Position numbers and translations under genes: made by a program. The notes beneath the pieces were generated by a model. That model was not told the origin of the DNA and made no database searches. It saw only the letters and a program-made list of their open reading frames with translations. Of a stretch of 23,903 nucleotides of DNA, positions 13,951-21,900 are shown one piece after another (position 1 is the stretch's first letter; each line of letters opens with the position of its first letter). Origin of the DNA: a virus. The stretch spans positions 1 to 23,903 of the IMG/VR virus record IMGVR_UViG_3300036671_000354; one strand, written 5' to 3'.

Positions 13951-14310
13951 TCAACTTCTGATATTTCTAGACACATAGTAATTGGGCTGAGTGGGCGCAT
14001 TTACACCCAGCAATGTGCTACTACTACGCAGTCCGTTCAAATAATAGGCCAAGCTCAAGGTCAATTGCGGAGCTGTTTGCCCTTGAAACTGTTGCAACAG
14101 GGTCATGACCGAGATGCCAGTTTGTTGACCAATGCGGAATACTGCCACTGTAAAATTGTCAGCGGCCTCAGCTGACTCAAACACCGATGCAAAGTAAGAC
14201 CTAACTGCATCGTACTGATCAGCTGGTACAACTTGTTGATATTTGTAAAATTTGTCAAAAATTTGAACAGTCTGATCAATCCTGTTGTTGATAGCATTAA
14301 CCGAACTCAT
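13951..14310 (-). CDS. Conserved small phage protein (119 aa), possible virion or assembly protein
   Basis: The protein starts MSSVNAINNRIDQTVQIFDK and ends in QLTLSLAYYLNGLRSSSTLLGV, then NYYVSRNIRS. It appears mainly helical. I recall closely similar hypothetical proteins beside tail and head genes in marine T4-like phages. There is no signal peptide or membrane segment. The ATG at 14310 is preceded by GAAGGATAA, so its ribosome-binding site overlaps the stop of the upstream gene. It lies between the second tube-like gene and gp4, suggesting a structural or assembly role. Confidence 0.8.
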   Translation of the reverse strand: MSSVNAINNRIDQTVQIFDKFYKYQQVVPADQYDAVRSYFASVFESAEAADNFTVAVFRIGQQTGISVMTLLQQFQGQTAPQLTLSLAYYLNGLRSSSTLLGVNAPTQPNYYVSRNIRS

Positions 14311-14312
14311 GA

Positions 14313-15527
14313 TTATCCTTCACTCCAGCCGTTGTTGCTGACTGGATTTGCGTTGGTATTTTTTGCGTTCAAGGGCCCATTCCACGGAAAGGTCTGGCCG
14401 CTCGGGCTATTTGCTGTGGGTTGCTGAGCAGATGGCGTACTATTGTTTGCAACAACACCGAGTCCTCCGGCAATGGTCGAAGTCAATGTTCCAGCATTGG
14501 AATACAGATATCCTAAAGCAGTGCTGGCAAGACTGGCACCCACGGCACCTATGGTGTTCTGTAGAGTATTTTGTCCTGTGCTCAAGGCTTGTAGGTCTTG
14601 CTTGTTGCCTTGTGGCACTGATCGTGTAGCACCTTGTGTAGTAACTGTGTTGTTGCTGCCAGGTTTAGCAATAGGACTGATTGCAGTATCGTAGTGGGCA
14701 GGATCAGCAAACCCGGGTACTGAATTACTGGGTTGGTCACCACCGATGGCACCAGAATAATATTTTACAGCTTCGTATCGTATGCTCATGGTGTGTGTGA
14801 CCAAGCCGTTGCCTTGACTGTAATCGTAGGTGTCGTGTTGCCACTCTGTGATCAAGGGATTGATCATGGTGTACTGTGCATAGGTCTTTTGTGCCATGCC
14901 GTATATGGTAATATCTCTAAAAAATGGCTCTACACTGCTGGATGGCCCAGTCAACAAACTGGAGCTCAAACTCTGCAGACTAGGATTTGAATAGCCTTGG
15001 CCGCTGAGTCCCCAATGCTGAACCACTCGGGCAGGGCTATATGTGTCATTTGACCCGTAACTAAAGCCACTCAGAGCACCGGTGATGTCTCCTACAACAC
15101 CAGCCTGTGCAGGCGTGTTGCCATACTTGTAGGTTGGGTCGCTGTAGTAGTATTGATAGTACTGATACCACATGTTGCGAATCAAGTCACTTGAATCATC
15201 GTTGAACACAATCTGTGCAGGATTATAATTGATCTTGGTTTGGACCAGTCGTTTACGATTATACTGATTCATTGTGCCAACATCCACAGTGTAGCTGGGC
15301 AACTGGGCTGTCTTGACCATAAGGCCAATTACACTGCTTTTGCCGCCGGACAGCAGGTTAGCTACTGCTGGTATATTGGTGTTTAGATTAAAATTGACAT
15401 AGAATAAAAACTTGTTGCGAGGCGCAAGGTCATATCCGCCAGCCTTGAATGTTTTACTAGCGTGGGTATAATTTCTAAGCCCTTGCCCAGGAGGGAAAGG
15501 CTGTAGATTGTCTTGGCCAAATGCCAC
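14313..15527 (-). CDS. Second tail-tube-like structural protein (404 aa)
   Basis: It starts at GTG 15527, 6 nt after the gp19 stop. Residues about 35-135 show a gp19-type tube pattern (NKFLFYVNFNL, LMVKTAQLPSYTVDV, NQYNRKRLVQTKINYNP, IVFNDDSSDLIRNMWYQYYQ), and a later strand (HTMSIRYEAVKYYSG) would complete the fold. Gly/Ser/Tyr-rich and Asn/Pro-rich segments lie in between, with a C-terminal tail from about 270. It is twice the length of gp19 and probably a tube-related protein of the baseplate, tail terminus or a tube variant. Homology to T4 gp54 or gp48 is possible but cannot be judged by eye. Confidence 0.72.
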   Translation of the reverse strand: MAFGQDNLQPFPPGQGLRNYTHASKTFKAGGYDLAPRNKFLFYVNFNLNTNIPAVANLLSGGKSSVIGLMVKTAQLPSYTVDVGTMNQYNRKRLVQTKINYNPAQIVFNDDSSDLIRNMWYQYYQYYYSDPTYKYGNTPAQAGVVGDITGALSGFSYGSNDTYSPARVVQHWGLSGQGYSNPSLQSLSSSLLTGPSSSVEPFFRDITIYGMAQKTYAQYTMINPLITEWQHDTYDYSQGNGLVTHTMSIRYEAVKYYSGAIGGDQPSNSVPGFADPAHYDTAISPIAKPGSNNTVTTQGATRSVPQGNKQDLQALSTGQNTLQNTIGAVGASLASTALGYLYSNAGTLTSTIAGGLGVVANNSTPSAQQPTANSPSGQTFPWNGPLNAKNTNANPVSNNGWSEG

Positions 15528-15533
15528 GGGCTA

Positions 15534-16157
15534 TTAACCTGTAGCTACGTTGTTGACAGTTGGTATGATAGCAGCACCAACACCAACATCAGCACCGGTG
15601 GTGGTCTGCATAGCGTTGTCGTAGCGAATGGTCATGGCCACTGTCATTGGTTCGTTAGATCCATAGTTGGCATCGTTGTAGTTGACGCCTTGTAAATAAC
15701 AGCCCAAGATAGTCCATGTTTCTAAGGCCACCGGAACGTTCACTCCGTTGCCACCGTCTAACACTTCAAATACCGTGGTAAACTTGTAGTCTAGTCCCGA
15801 GGCAGCACTTGACTGCTCCATAAAGTCCAACTGCTTCTGTAACTGTTCGCCTACTAATCTGCTGACATTGCCGCCAGCATCATCTCGTAGTTCGCAACTG
15901 ATATCCTGCCAGCTATGCTTGCCAGCTAGGCGTATGGTACTGTTGTAGATGGGCAAGTCAATGTTGTCAAAGGTCACATTAGGACGACCAAAACTCATGA
16001 CCTGCTTGGTTAATTCTGTAGTGGGCTGTGAAATGCCCAAGTTTAAAAAAGACACGCGAAAGCGGTACTTTAACTTTGGCATCAACAAGCCCTGTGATGG
16101 GTTGCTTTGATCGCTAGCCAACGGTACGGTCAGTTTAGTTAATGATGATGTGGCCAT
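15534..16157 (-). CDS. gp19: Tail tube protein gp19
   Basis: The 207-aa protein follows the sheath gene and has the features of T4-like tube subunits: LMPKLKYRFRVSFLNLG, ELTKQVMSFGRPNVTF, YNSTIRLAGKHSWQDISCEL and a C-terminal MTVAMTIRYDNAM strand. Stacked hexameric rings form the inner tube that crosses the host envelope when the sheath contracts. An AGGAGA ribosome-binding site and a CATAAATA late promoter lie upstream. T4 gp19 is 163 aa, so loops are longer here, notably around 110-150. Confidence 0.85.
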   Translation of the reverse strand: MATSSLTKLTVPLASDQSNPSQGLLMPKLKYRFRVSFLNLGISQPTTELTKQVMSFGRPNVTFDNIDLPIYNSTIRLAGKHSWQDISCELRDDAGGNVSRLVGEQLQKQLDFMEQSSAASGLDYKFTTVFEVLDGGNGVNVPVALETWTILGCYLQGVNYNDANYGSNEPMTVAMTIRYDNAMQTTTGADVGVGAAIIPTVNNVATG

Positions 16158-16181
16158 GTGTTCGTTCTCCTAATATACGTT

Positions 16182-16189
16182 TATTTATG
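16182..16189 (-). promoter_or_regulatory. Late promoter CATAAATA for gp19
   Basis: The minus strand reads CATAAATA 24 nt before the gp19 ATG. T4-type spacing would start transcription near 16176 and give a short leader containing AGGAGA. It lies in the gap between gp18 and gp19, a sensible place for a late promoter. Confidence 0.65.
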
Positions 16190-16209
16190 TAATTTACCTG
16201 GGTCAATTA

Positions 16210-19200
16210 TTACGCTGATTGTTGCGCAGCAATTGTTCCGGTGTTTTGAATACGCATTGGTATGTAAATGAACTCAACTGCTTTAACTGGTTCAATTGCA
16301 ATATCAACATACAGCTCGTTGGCATCAATGGTAGCCGGGGTATTGTTAGTTAAGTCACACACAACCAAGTAGTCGTATAACCCACGCTTGTTGACCAAGT
16401 CACTCATGAGTGATGTGATCTGATTGGTGATTGAAGCACGAGTGATTGTGTCATTGGGTTCAAACAGGTACTGATTGCCAATGATTTCCAAACGACCGCG
16501 TAGGTATGCTACCAAGCGTGCCACGTTAATGCGATCCAACGCAGTAGTGGCACCTTGTAGAGTATGGTTACCAAAGTTTACAATACCTGTGCCTGGCACA
16601 AATGTAATTGGGTTGATGTCGTTGCGATACAGGGTATCACGCAGATTTTGATTCACACCTAAAGACTGGAATTCGCCTGTTTGAGCAACAACATAACCAA
16701 TTTGCAACGCATTGTCTACTACGCCACGTCGCAGTCCTGCTGGCGCAAACCATGGATAGGCCACGCTGTCACTGCGAATAATTGTGCGCAACATCATGTG
16801 ACTCGGCGCTGTGACCACTGTGTTACCAGTTAGGTCAGTTGTGCTACAACTTGGGTAAAATGTACTTGAATATGCATCGCCTACAGCCAGGTTACTGTCA
16901 CCAAAAAATGTGTTGAAATCTGGACTGGTCACAGTATATGCACCTGCATTGCTTGCCCAATCACCCACTTGGTCTGGTGTTAATCGTAATGGTGTGTCGA
17001 CCACGTTGAATCCTGTTTGACCACGGTCGTTGTTGAGTACAACCATGTTGGGTGCAAGCTCTGGATATTGTGGGCAGGCAATCAAGTTGAACTGAGCCTG
17101 TTGCTCGCGCAGTTGTGTACTGGTGTCAATGGCTGCTCTAAGAGCTTTCACAATCAAGTACCGCTGAGCACGACGACCCATATTAGGTGCACCGTCTTCC
17201 CGATTTGCACTGGCAGTAGCCCAGGTATCAGTTACTGCTGGCAAAGACTCACCGGGATAATCTGTGGCATTAAATGCATTGGCTTCAAATGCCTTGACGT
17301 TGAATCCTGATCTGCGGGTGTTCCATAACAGTACTCCTTCTGGATACAGCAACGGATTAGGTGCGTCAAGATCCAGGTAGTCACTGGTGATCAACGGTGT
17401 TGATCCTGTGGCAATAGGAGGCAATGGATCTGTGATAGGATTGGTGGTTCCGTTTGGAGCCCAGCGAGCATCTGCAAACAGGATACCATTAATTGTGGTC
17501 TGATCTGTGTTGCCGATCTGCACCCATTGATCCTGGCCGCTAACCTGTTCCCAACGACTGATCACTGGGTAATTTTCTAAATCACTAGTATCGATCCACA
17601 AGTCACCGTAGGCCAATGGACTTTCTGCTGTGTTGGTTTGTGTGGTCGGTGCTGTAGCACTGAAGATTGGGCCAGCAGCATTAGTTAAACTTAGATTGAA
17701 GCCGCGCACATCGTTGATGCAATTTTGATAACCAACCCACTCGCCGTTGTTCTGTATCATGATATCGGCAACTGTGCTGTCACTATAATACCAATAAGTG
17801 CCGGTAGCAGGGTTGATGCTGGGGGCACTGGTGCTGGCTGTGTATGCGAATGTTGGACTGGATACCCAGTTGCTTAGGATCAAGCCAGATACTTGCCCGG
17901 CTGTATACCTATTACGTATGCCAACTACACCGGTGTTGAATCCAGCTGTGGCCAAAGGTGTGTTGGTTCCGTCAATTAAGAAAATATCGCCGCCTGTGGC
18001 ATGCACAAACACAACAGCGCCTGCACTGTTGATATCAGCACTGACATTGTCTACACCAGCAGAACTGACCGCAGAAATAAAGTCAGCAGTGGTTGTTCCT
18101 GACACCGTCACTGTGACTGGCGCAGTTGTTGTTGGTGTTCCTGGTTGTGTAGCCGATAATTCAAAGGTAGATGAAGAGATAAATGTAGGATTAACTGCGG
18201 CACCTGTAATTACAGTAGCACCAGTGGTCACACGCTCAAGAATTAAAAATCCTGCAGTTGAATTGTTGTAAGGGTCAATCTGTGCATAGGTTGTACTGAC
18301 TGGAATACTGGATCCGCCGTTGGCAGGATCTATGCCGTAAATAGCAACAGCATCATTGGAGTAAACTGGGCATGCTTGTGGCACAAATGCACCCAAGGTG
18401 CTGTTGTAACGATTGACCGCTACTAGCATACCATTATTGACTGCATTGATTTGCTGGAACACACTGCCAGTTGGTTCTGGTTGTGTGTCAGATGATTTCC
18501 ATCTTGGAGCTTGATAGTTATAGCCGTATGCATAGGCAGGGGCTGCATATTGCCCAGAAGTAATACCTAACGCAATCAAGGGTGTGCCCACGTGATTGCT
18601 AATAGCAATAACACCTGTGCCTTCTGTGCTACCATCATTAGTAGCAGTACTATCGGCGTACAAAGATAATTTTCCGCCAATATTGGCTGCATAAACTCCT
18701 TGTGCATTCATGACGGCATTGATATCTGTGACCAGTTGTGTAACGGTGTTAGGAGAGACAACTGTAATAATTGTGTCATTGATGTTGATAGCATTGTTCA
18801 CTGTCAATGAGGTCGGTGCTAGTGTGCCTTGTACGGTGGCCCAGGCTGTTTTCCATTCGTCGCTGCCAACTAGGACCCAGGTGTTGTATAGATCGCTGGC
18901 ACTTAAAGTATCTTGTGTCCACCCCGGGGCCTGCGTTGTGGTAGGGCCTCCGCGTTTGTAGTACAAAGGATTGTTGATGTTTGTGGACACCACTGCATAA
19001 TTGCCAATGCTGCCGTAGCTGGCCAAGGGCACTGTGCTAAGTGTTTCAAGATTGGCAGTGTTTGTGATTACCGTGGCTGTTTGCTTGGTAAACGCCGAAG
19101 TGGTCTGATTCCACTGATTGATGCCCTGGGCACTTGTGGTAGTATTCAACCAGTAGGTTCCGTTGGCAGGAGCACCTGTTGGACGTGTCAGTGTGGCTGT

Positions 19201-19557
19201 AAGTGCAGCCAGGTCAATGTCGGCTCGCATCACGTAGGCAATGTTGGTTGCGCCAAGAGCAGAATACGCAGCCAATGCTCCGTATTCGTTGAGCTCGTAT
19301 CCGTTGATAGGAGTACCAGCTGTGGTATTGTAGAAGAATGGTACGCCAAATGTGCTTAGTAAATCACGTTGGCTGGTCATCAAGAACAGTTTACCGGCAT
19401 TGGCTGCTAGTGTGCCTGGGGCAATACCAGTACCTGCGCCAGAAATTTTGTTCTCGGCAGTTGCCAATAAAATAAATGGTACTGAGCTAGCAGCTGAGGG
19501 TGTGTAATTGCTTTGATCAATTACACTGACTTGTACACCTGGGGATAGTAAGGCCAT
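16210..19557 (-). CDS. gp18: Tail sheath protein gp18, greatly enlarged (1115 aa)
   Basis: The N-terminus (MALLSPGVQVSVIDQS, then PFILLATAENK) and the C-terminal third (RRGVVDNALQIGYVV, LRGRLEIIGNQYLFEPND, LVVCDLTNNTPATID, YVDIAIEPVKAVEFIYIP) are typical of T4-type sheath. Sheath subunits surround the tube and contract on infection. T4 gp18 is 659 aa; the extra length lies between about residues 130 and 720. That part is Thr/Ala/Gly-rich and beta-like, with recurring short modules (TYWLNTT near 134, TYWYYSD near 587, GDLWIDTS near 651) and two related stretches near 250-300 and 480-530. These probably form surface-exposed domains. The start has AAAGGAA upstream and a late promoter. Confidence 0.92.
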   Translation of the reverse strand: MALLSPGVQVSVIDQSNYTPSAASSVPFILLATAENKISGAGTGIAPGTLAANAGKLFLMTSQRDLLSTFGVPFFYNTTAGTPINGYELNEYGALAAYSALGATNIAYVMRADIDLAALTATLTRPTGAPANGTYWLNTTTSAQGINQWNQTTSAFTKQTATVITNTANLETLSTVPLASYGSIGNYAVVSTNINNPLYYKRGGPTTTQAPGWTQDTLSASDLYNTWVLVGSDEWKTAWATVQGTLAPTSLTVNNAININDTIITVVSPNTVTQLVTDINAVMNAQGVYAANIGGKLSLYADSTATNDGSTEGTGVIAISNHVGTPLIALGITSGQYAAPAYAYGYNYQAPRWKSSDTQPEPTGSVFQQINAVNNGMLVAVNRYNSTLGAFVPQACPVYSNDAVAIYGIDPANGGSSIPVSTTYAQIDPYNNSTAGFLILERVTTGATVITGAAVNPTFISSSTFELSATQPGTPTTTAPVTVTVSGTTTADFISAVSSAGVDNVSADINSAGAVVFVHATGGDIFLIDGTNTPLATAGFNTGVVGIRNRYTAGQVSGLILSNWVSSPTFAYTASTSAPSINPATGTYWYYSDSTVADIMIQNNGEWVGYQNCINDVRGFNLSLTNAAGPIFSATAPTTQTNTAESPLAYGDLWIDTSDLENYPVISRWEQVSGQDQWVQIGNTDQTTINGILFADARWAPNGTTNPITDPLPPIATGSTPLITSDYLDLDAPNPLLYPEGVLLWNTRRSGFNVKAFEANAFNATDYPGESLPAVTDTWATASANREDGAPNMGRRAQRYLIVKALRAAIDTSTQLREQQAQFNLIACPQYPELAPNMVVLNNDRGQTGFNVVDTPLRLTPDQVGDWASNAGAYTVTSPDFNTFFGDSNLAVGDAYSSTFYPSCSTTDLTGNTVVTAPSHMMLRTIIRSDSVAYPWFAPAGLRRGVVDNALQIGYVVAQTGEFQSLGVNQNLRDTLYRNDINPITFVPGTGIVNFGNHTLQGATTALDRINVARLVAYLRGRLEIIGNQYLFEPNDTITRASITNQITSLMSDLVNKRGLYDYLVVCDLTNNTPATIDANELYVDIAIEPVKAVEFIYIPMRIQNTGTIAAQQSA

Positions 19558-19586
19558 AACAGATTCCTTTTTTTGTTAATTACAGA

Positions 19587-19594
19587 TATTTATC
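19587..19594 (-). promoter_or_regulatory. Late promoter GATAAATA for gp18
   Basis: The minus strand has GATAAATA 29 nt before the gp18 ATG, followed by a leader with AAAAAAAGGAATC as ribosome-binding site. The rest of the divergent gap up to 19709 shows no convincing promoter for the plus-strand gene. Confidence 0.65.
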
Positions 19595-19709
19595 GGTCTC
19601 GACAAAAAAGAAGCTGGTTGCAGACGACAAGTTGCGTGAGAATAATTAAAAAGCAAGATATTTTGTAAACAATAATCCTATATAGTAGGTTCGCAACATA
19701 AGTAATAGT

Positions 19710-20666
19710 ATGACTTTGTTAAATCAAGCCAGTGTTTACTGGATACACTTGCTGGAACACACCGACATTAACACCCAGGGCTACGTGGGGGTGTCCAAGG
19801 ACGTGGATTTTCGCACCGTAACACACCTGCGCCAACTTGTGGACGGTACACATACCAACCCTCATCTAAAATATGCATTTGACAAATACGGGTGGGAAAA
19901 ATTCAAAGTTGACGTGGTACTATGCGGAGATGAAGCCTATTGTTATGTTGTGGAAAACTCCCTACGCCCGCTCAAAAATATTGGATGGAACATCACCATC
20001 GGTGGGCATCGTGGACCAGGATGGACCAAGGGTGTAAAGAAAAGCCAGCAGGCAATTGCAAAACAAAAAGCCACAACTCTTTTGCGATACGGAAATCGAA
20101 AAGAACTACGAGAAATTGCCAGAAAAGCGCAAGTTGCAACAAATCGTGCTGCACGGGCTCAACAAAAAGCTCAAGCTGCTATAGATCTCCAGCAGGAGCG
20201 TGATCGTATCAAGCAAGAACGTGCCAAGAAAAAGTTGCAAAAGTCAGAAAGAATCCAACAAGAGCGTCAACAGAGAAGGCAAGAACGAGCAGTAGAAAAG
20301 GCTGAAATATCGCTAAATCAACCGCGTCCCATCTGTCCGTATTGCAGTCAAAGACCCAGGGCTGTGGCCTATCATAGACCAGATCGAATCTATTATCGCA
20401 GTGGATGTATGCAGTGTCTGAAACGGAGCCAGCACAGAACTGTACCCAAGATGCGGTGGCAGTTGGCAGGCTACAAGAAAAAACCCACGTGCGATCTTTG
20501 TGGGTTTAGGGCTAGATATTCAGCTCAGTTACAAGTGTTTCACATGGACGGCAATCTCAACAACACAGGGTTGGCAAATCTAAAAACTATATGTCAAAAC
20601 TGTGCAGTTGGAATCAAGAAGTCAGATCAGCCGAGTCGGGCCGGAGATCTCGAACCAGATCTGTGA
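19710..20666 (+). CDS. GIY-YIG nuclease fused to coiled coil and zinc-finger/HNH-like domain
   Basis: The 318-aa plus-strand protein has an N-terminal GIY-YIG domain: VYWIHL (9-14), GYVGVS (24-29), Arg35, and Glu82 in VENSLRP, followed by IGWNITIGG. A long basic coiled-coil stretch rich in Gln, Arg and Lys covers about 130-200. Two zinc-binding Cys pairs follow (Cys209/212 with Cys233/236, and Cys261/264 with Cys295/298). The second encloses FHMDGNLNNTGLANLKTI, the pattern of an HNH-like family I recall as free-standing in T4-like phages. It is probably a mobile homing endonuclease. No strong ribosome-binding site is seen. The 3' end overlaps the convergent kinase gene by 53 bp. Confidence 0.8.
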   Translation: MTLLNQASVYWIHLLEHTDINTQGYVGVSKDVDFRTVTHLRQLVDGTHTNPHLKYAFDKYGWEKFKVDVVLCGDEAYCYVVENSLRPLKNIGWNITIGGHRGPGWTKGVKKSQQAIAKQKATTLLRYGNRKELREIARKAQVATNRAARAQQKAQAAIDLQQERDRIKQERAKKKLQKSERIQQERQQRRQERAVEKAEISLNQPRPICPYCSQRPRAVAYHRPDRIYYRSGCMQCLKRSQHRTVPKMRWQLAGYKKKPTCDLCGFRARYSAQLQVFHMDGNLNNTGLANLKTICQNCAVGIKKSDQPSRAGDLEPDL

Positions 20667-21264
20667 CCTGAGCAAACAAGGCATCAAGCCCGTCGGCGTT
20701 GTTGTCAATTTCATAGTCAAACACAGTGCCTGCCCAGGCTGTTTCGCTGGAGTGAACGGCAAATTTGGGTAGTAATCGCAGGGCTTCCGTGTCGCCTTGA
20801 TTGGCAGCAACAGCAGTGTCAAACCACGCGGGTTCTGGGCCTCTGCGCACACGCACCACTACACCGCCGGCGTCACGAATAGCATGAATTTCGTTGGGGA
20901 ATCTGCAGTCGGTGATCACAATATTGTCCTGTGAGTTGCGCATCTTGTTTTCCAGGGCTGCCACCCACATGTTGTCGTGGAATCCTTTGCGGAACACTTC
21001 AGTGCCAAAATATTGCAGTACCCATCTGGGAGTGAGATGCGGCATTTCGAGTCGTTCAGCCCACCATGCATCCACAGTTTCGCGCCAGGCTCGGCTGGTT
21101 GCAGTACGACCTTCCAGCAGATCACAATCCCATCCAAACACACTAGCCACAGCATCTTTGAGCGTGGCAGCAAATGATTCTCTACGAAACTGATGTATGT
21201 TTTGCAGATAGTCTGCAATGGTATCTTTTCCCGACCCTATAAGTCCTACCAGTCCAATGATCAT
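20614..21264 (-). CDS. gp1: Deoxynucleoside monophosphate kinase (T4 gene 1 type)
   Basis: The 216-aa protein starts MIIGLVGLIGSGKDT with a P-loop at 7-15. It continues with family-typical stretches: FAATLKDAVASVFGWD, RTATSRAWRET, VLQYFGTEVFRKGFHDNMWV and NIVITDCRFPNEIHAIRDAGG. T4 gp1 phosphorylates dNMPs to dNDPs, feeding phage DNA synthesis. The ATG overlaps the exonuclease stop codon (ATGA), so the two genes are probably translationally coupled. The last 17 codons overlap the end of the plus-strand endonuclease gene. An early-type function between gp13 and gp18 is unusual. Confidence 0.88.
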   Translation of the reverse strand: MIIGLVGLIGSGKDTIADYLQNIHQFRRESFAATLKDAVASVFGWDCDLLEGRTATSRAWRETVDAWWAERLEMPHLTPRWVLQYFGTEVFRKGFHDNMWVAALENKMRNSQDNIVITDCRFPNEIHAIRDAGGVVVRVRRGPEPAWFDTAVAANQGDTEALRLLPKFAVHSSETAWAGTVFDYEIDNNADGLDALFAQVTDLVRDLRPDSADLTS

Positions 21265-21788
21265 GCCAGGGTCCGTACATTTAGATGTTTAAGCGTGCTT
21301 TGCAACATGTCGATCTGTCTACGGCAATCTTCGAGTGCATGGTGTGTTGTGGGTGGCTTGGGTAATTCAGGCCAAAGGCTGAACACCGTGCGTGAATCAC
21401 GCACCTGATAGAACTGCCACGGAATTGGCTTGCCATAGCTCTTGTATGCATGCTCTAGAATGGTACAATCAAAAGTGGGACCTTGCGCCCAGAGAAATTT
21501 AGCATGCCAAATAATTTTGCCCAGACTGTCCAGGGCCTTGTCTAGATCTACTCGGCCTTCTTCCATGAATGCTTCGTCTCTGGCCGCTGCTGGTTGAGTT
21601 GCCCACCAGGCCAAGGTGTGCTCGTCAATGGTGCGATTTTCCTGGCTTTCCAGTGCGACTCGGGCATAGTACTGCTGTTTACCGTATCCTGTACCAAATG
21701 GGTCAAATACCTGGGCGGCAATGGAAAGAATAGTGGCACTAGGACCTACGCCGATTGTTTCAATGTCTATCATTAGTGAATTGCTCAT
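21261..21788 (-). CDS. DnaQ-like 3'-5' exonuclease (DEDD family)
   Basis: From ATG 21788 the product is 175 aa. DEDDh-type motifs are visible: MIDIETIG (Asp8, Glu10), a middle FDCTILEHAY with Asp, and HHALEDC with the late His and Asp. It most resembles the Rv2179c/RNase T-like exonucleases found in phages, which trim 3' ends of RNA or DNA; the substrate is not evident. An upstream in-frame ATG at 21866 would add 26 residues running across the promoter and palindrome, so 21788 is preferred. The -10 element ends only 6 nt before this ATG, so the mRNA could be leaderless. It is coupled to the dNMP kinase. Confidence 0.82.
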   Translation of the reverse strand: MSNSLMIDIETIGVGPSATILSIAAQVFDPFGTGYGKQQYYARVALESQENRTIDEHTLAWWATQPAAARDEAFMEEGRVDLDKALDSLGKIIWHAKFLWAQGPTFDCTILEHAYKSYGKPIPWQFYQVRDSRTVFSLWPELPKPPTTHHALEDCRRQIDMLQSTLKHLNVRTLA

Positions 21789-21794
21789 GATACA

Positions 21795-21823
21795 AGTATA
21801 CACTAATTGTTGATATATATCAA
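21795..21823 (-). promoter_or_regulatory. Sigma70-like promoter for the exonuclease/kinase pair
   Basis: On the minus strand TTGATA (21818-21823) and TATACT (21795-21800) are separated by exactly 17 nt. The -10 is preceded by AGTG, as in the AGTGTATAAT elements at 1235 and 6084. Transcription would start at about the ATG (21788). The -35 lies inside a perfect palindrome, a possible operator. Confidence 0.6.
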
Positions 21824-21824
21824 C
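21809..21824. repeat. Perfect 16-bp palindrome in divergent intergenic region
   Basis: GTTGATATATATCAAC reads the same on both strands and overlaps the -35 of the exonuclease promoter. It gives TTGATA on each strand. On the plus strand TAAATA follows 17 nt later (21833-21838), a weak -10 or late-promoter-like element for the endonuclease gene at 21901. It could bind a dimeric repressor or phage regulator controlling both directions. Confidence 0.5.
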
Positions 21825-21900
21825 TAAAACGGTAAATAAAGGTGTCAATCGCGATGTTGGAAGCATCCACTGACTCTAACAGTTTAAAGGAACTATCAGC

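Noticed and set aside
17798-18271. Long plus-strand open frame within the sheath gene (157 codons)
   Set aside because: It lies antisense to a clearly recognised gp18 with biased composition mirroring Thr/Ala/Val codons, and has no recognisable motifs or ribosome-binding site.
19620-19709. Plus-strand promoter for the endonuclease at 19710 (TATAGT near 19680)
   Set aside because: No acceptable -35 at 16-18 nt and no clear ribosome-binding site, so it was not listed.
21789-21866. N-terminal 26-residue extension of the exonuclease from ATG 21866
   Set aside because: It would be encoded across the promoter and palindrome, and the family motif MIDIETIG normally lies close to the N-terminus.
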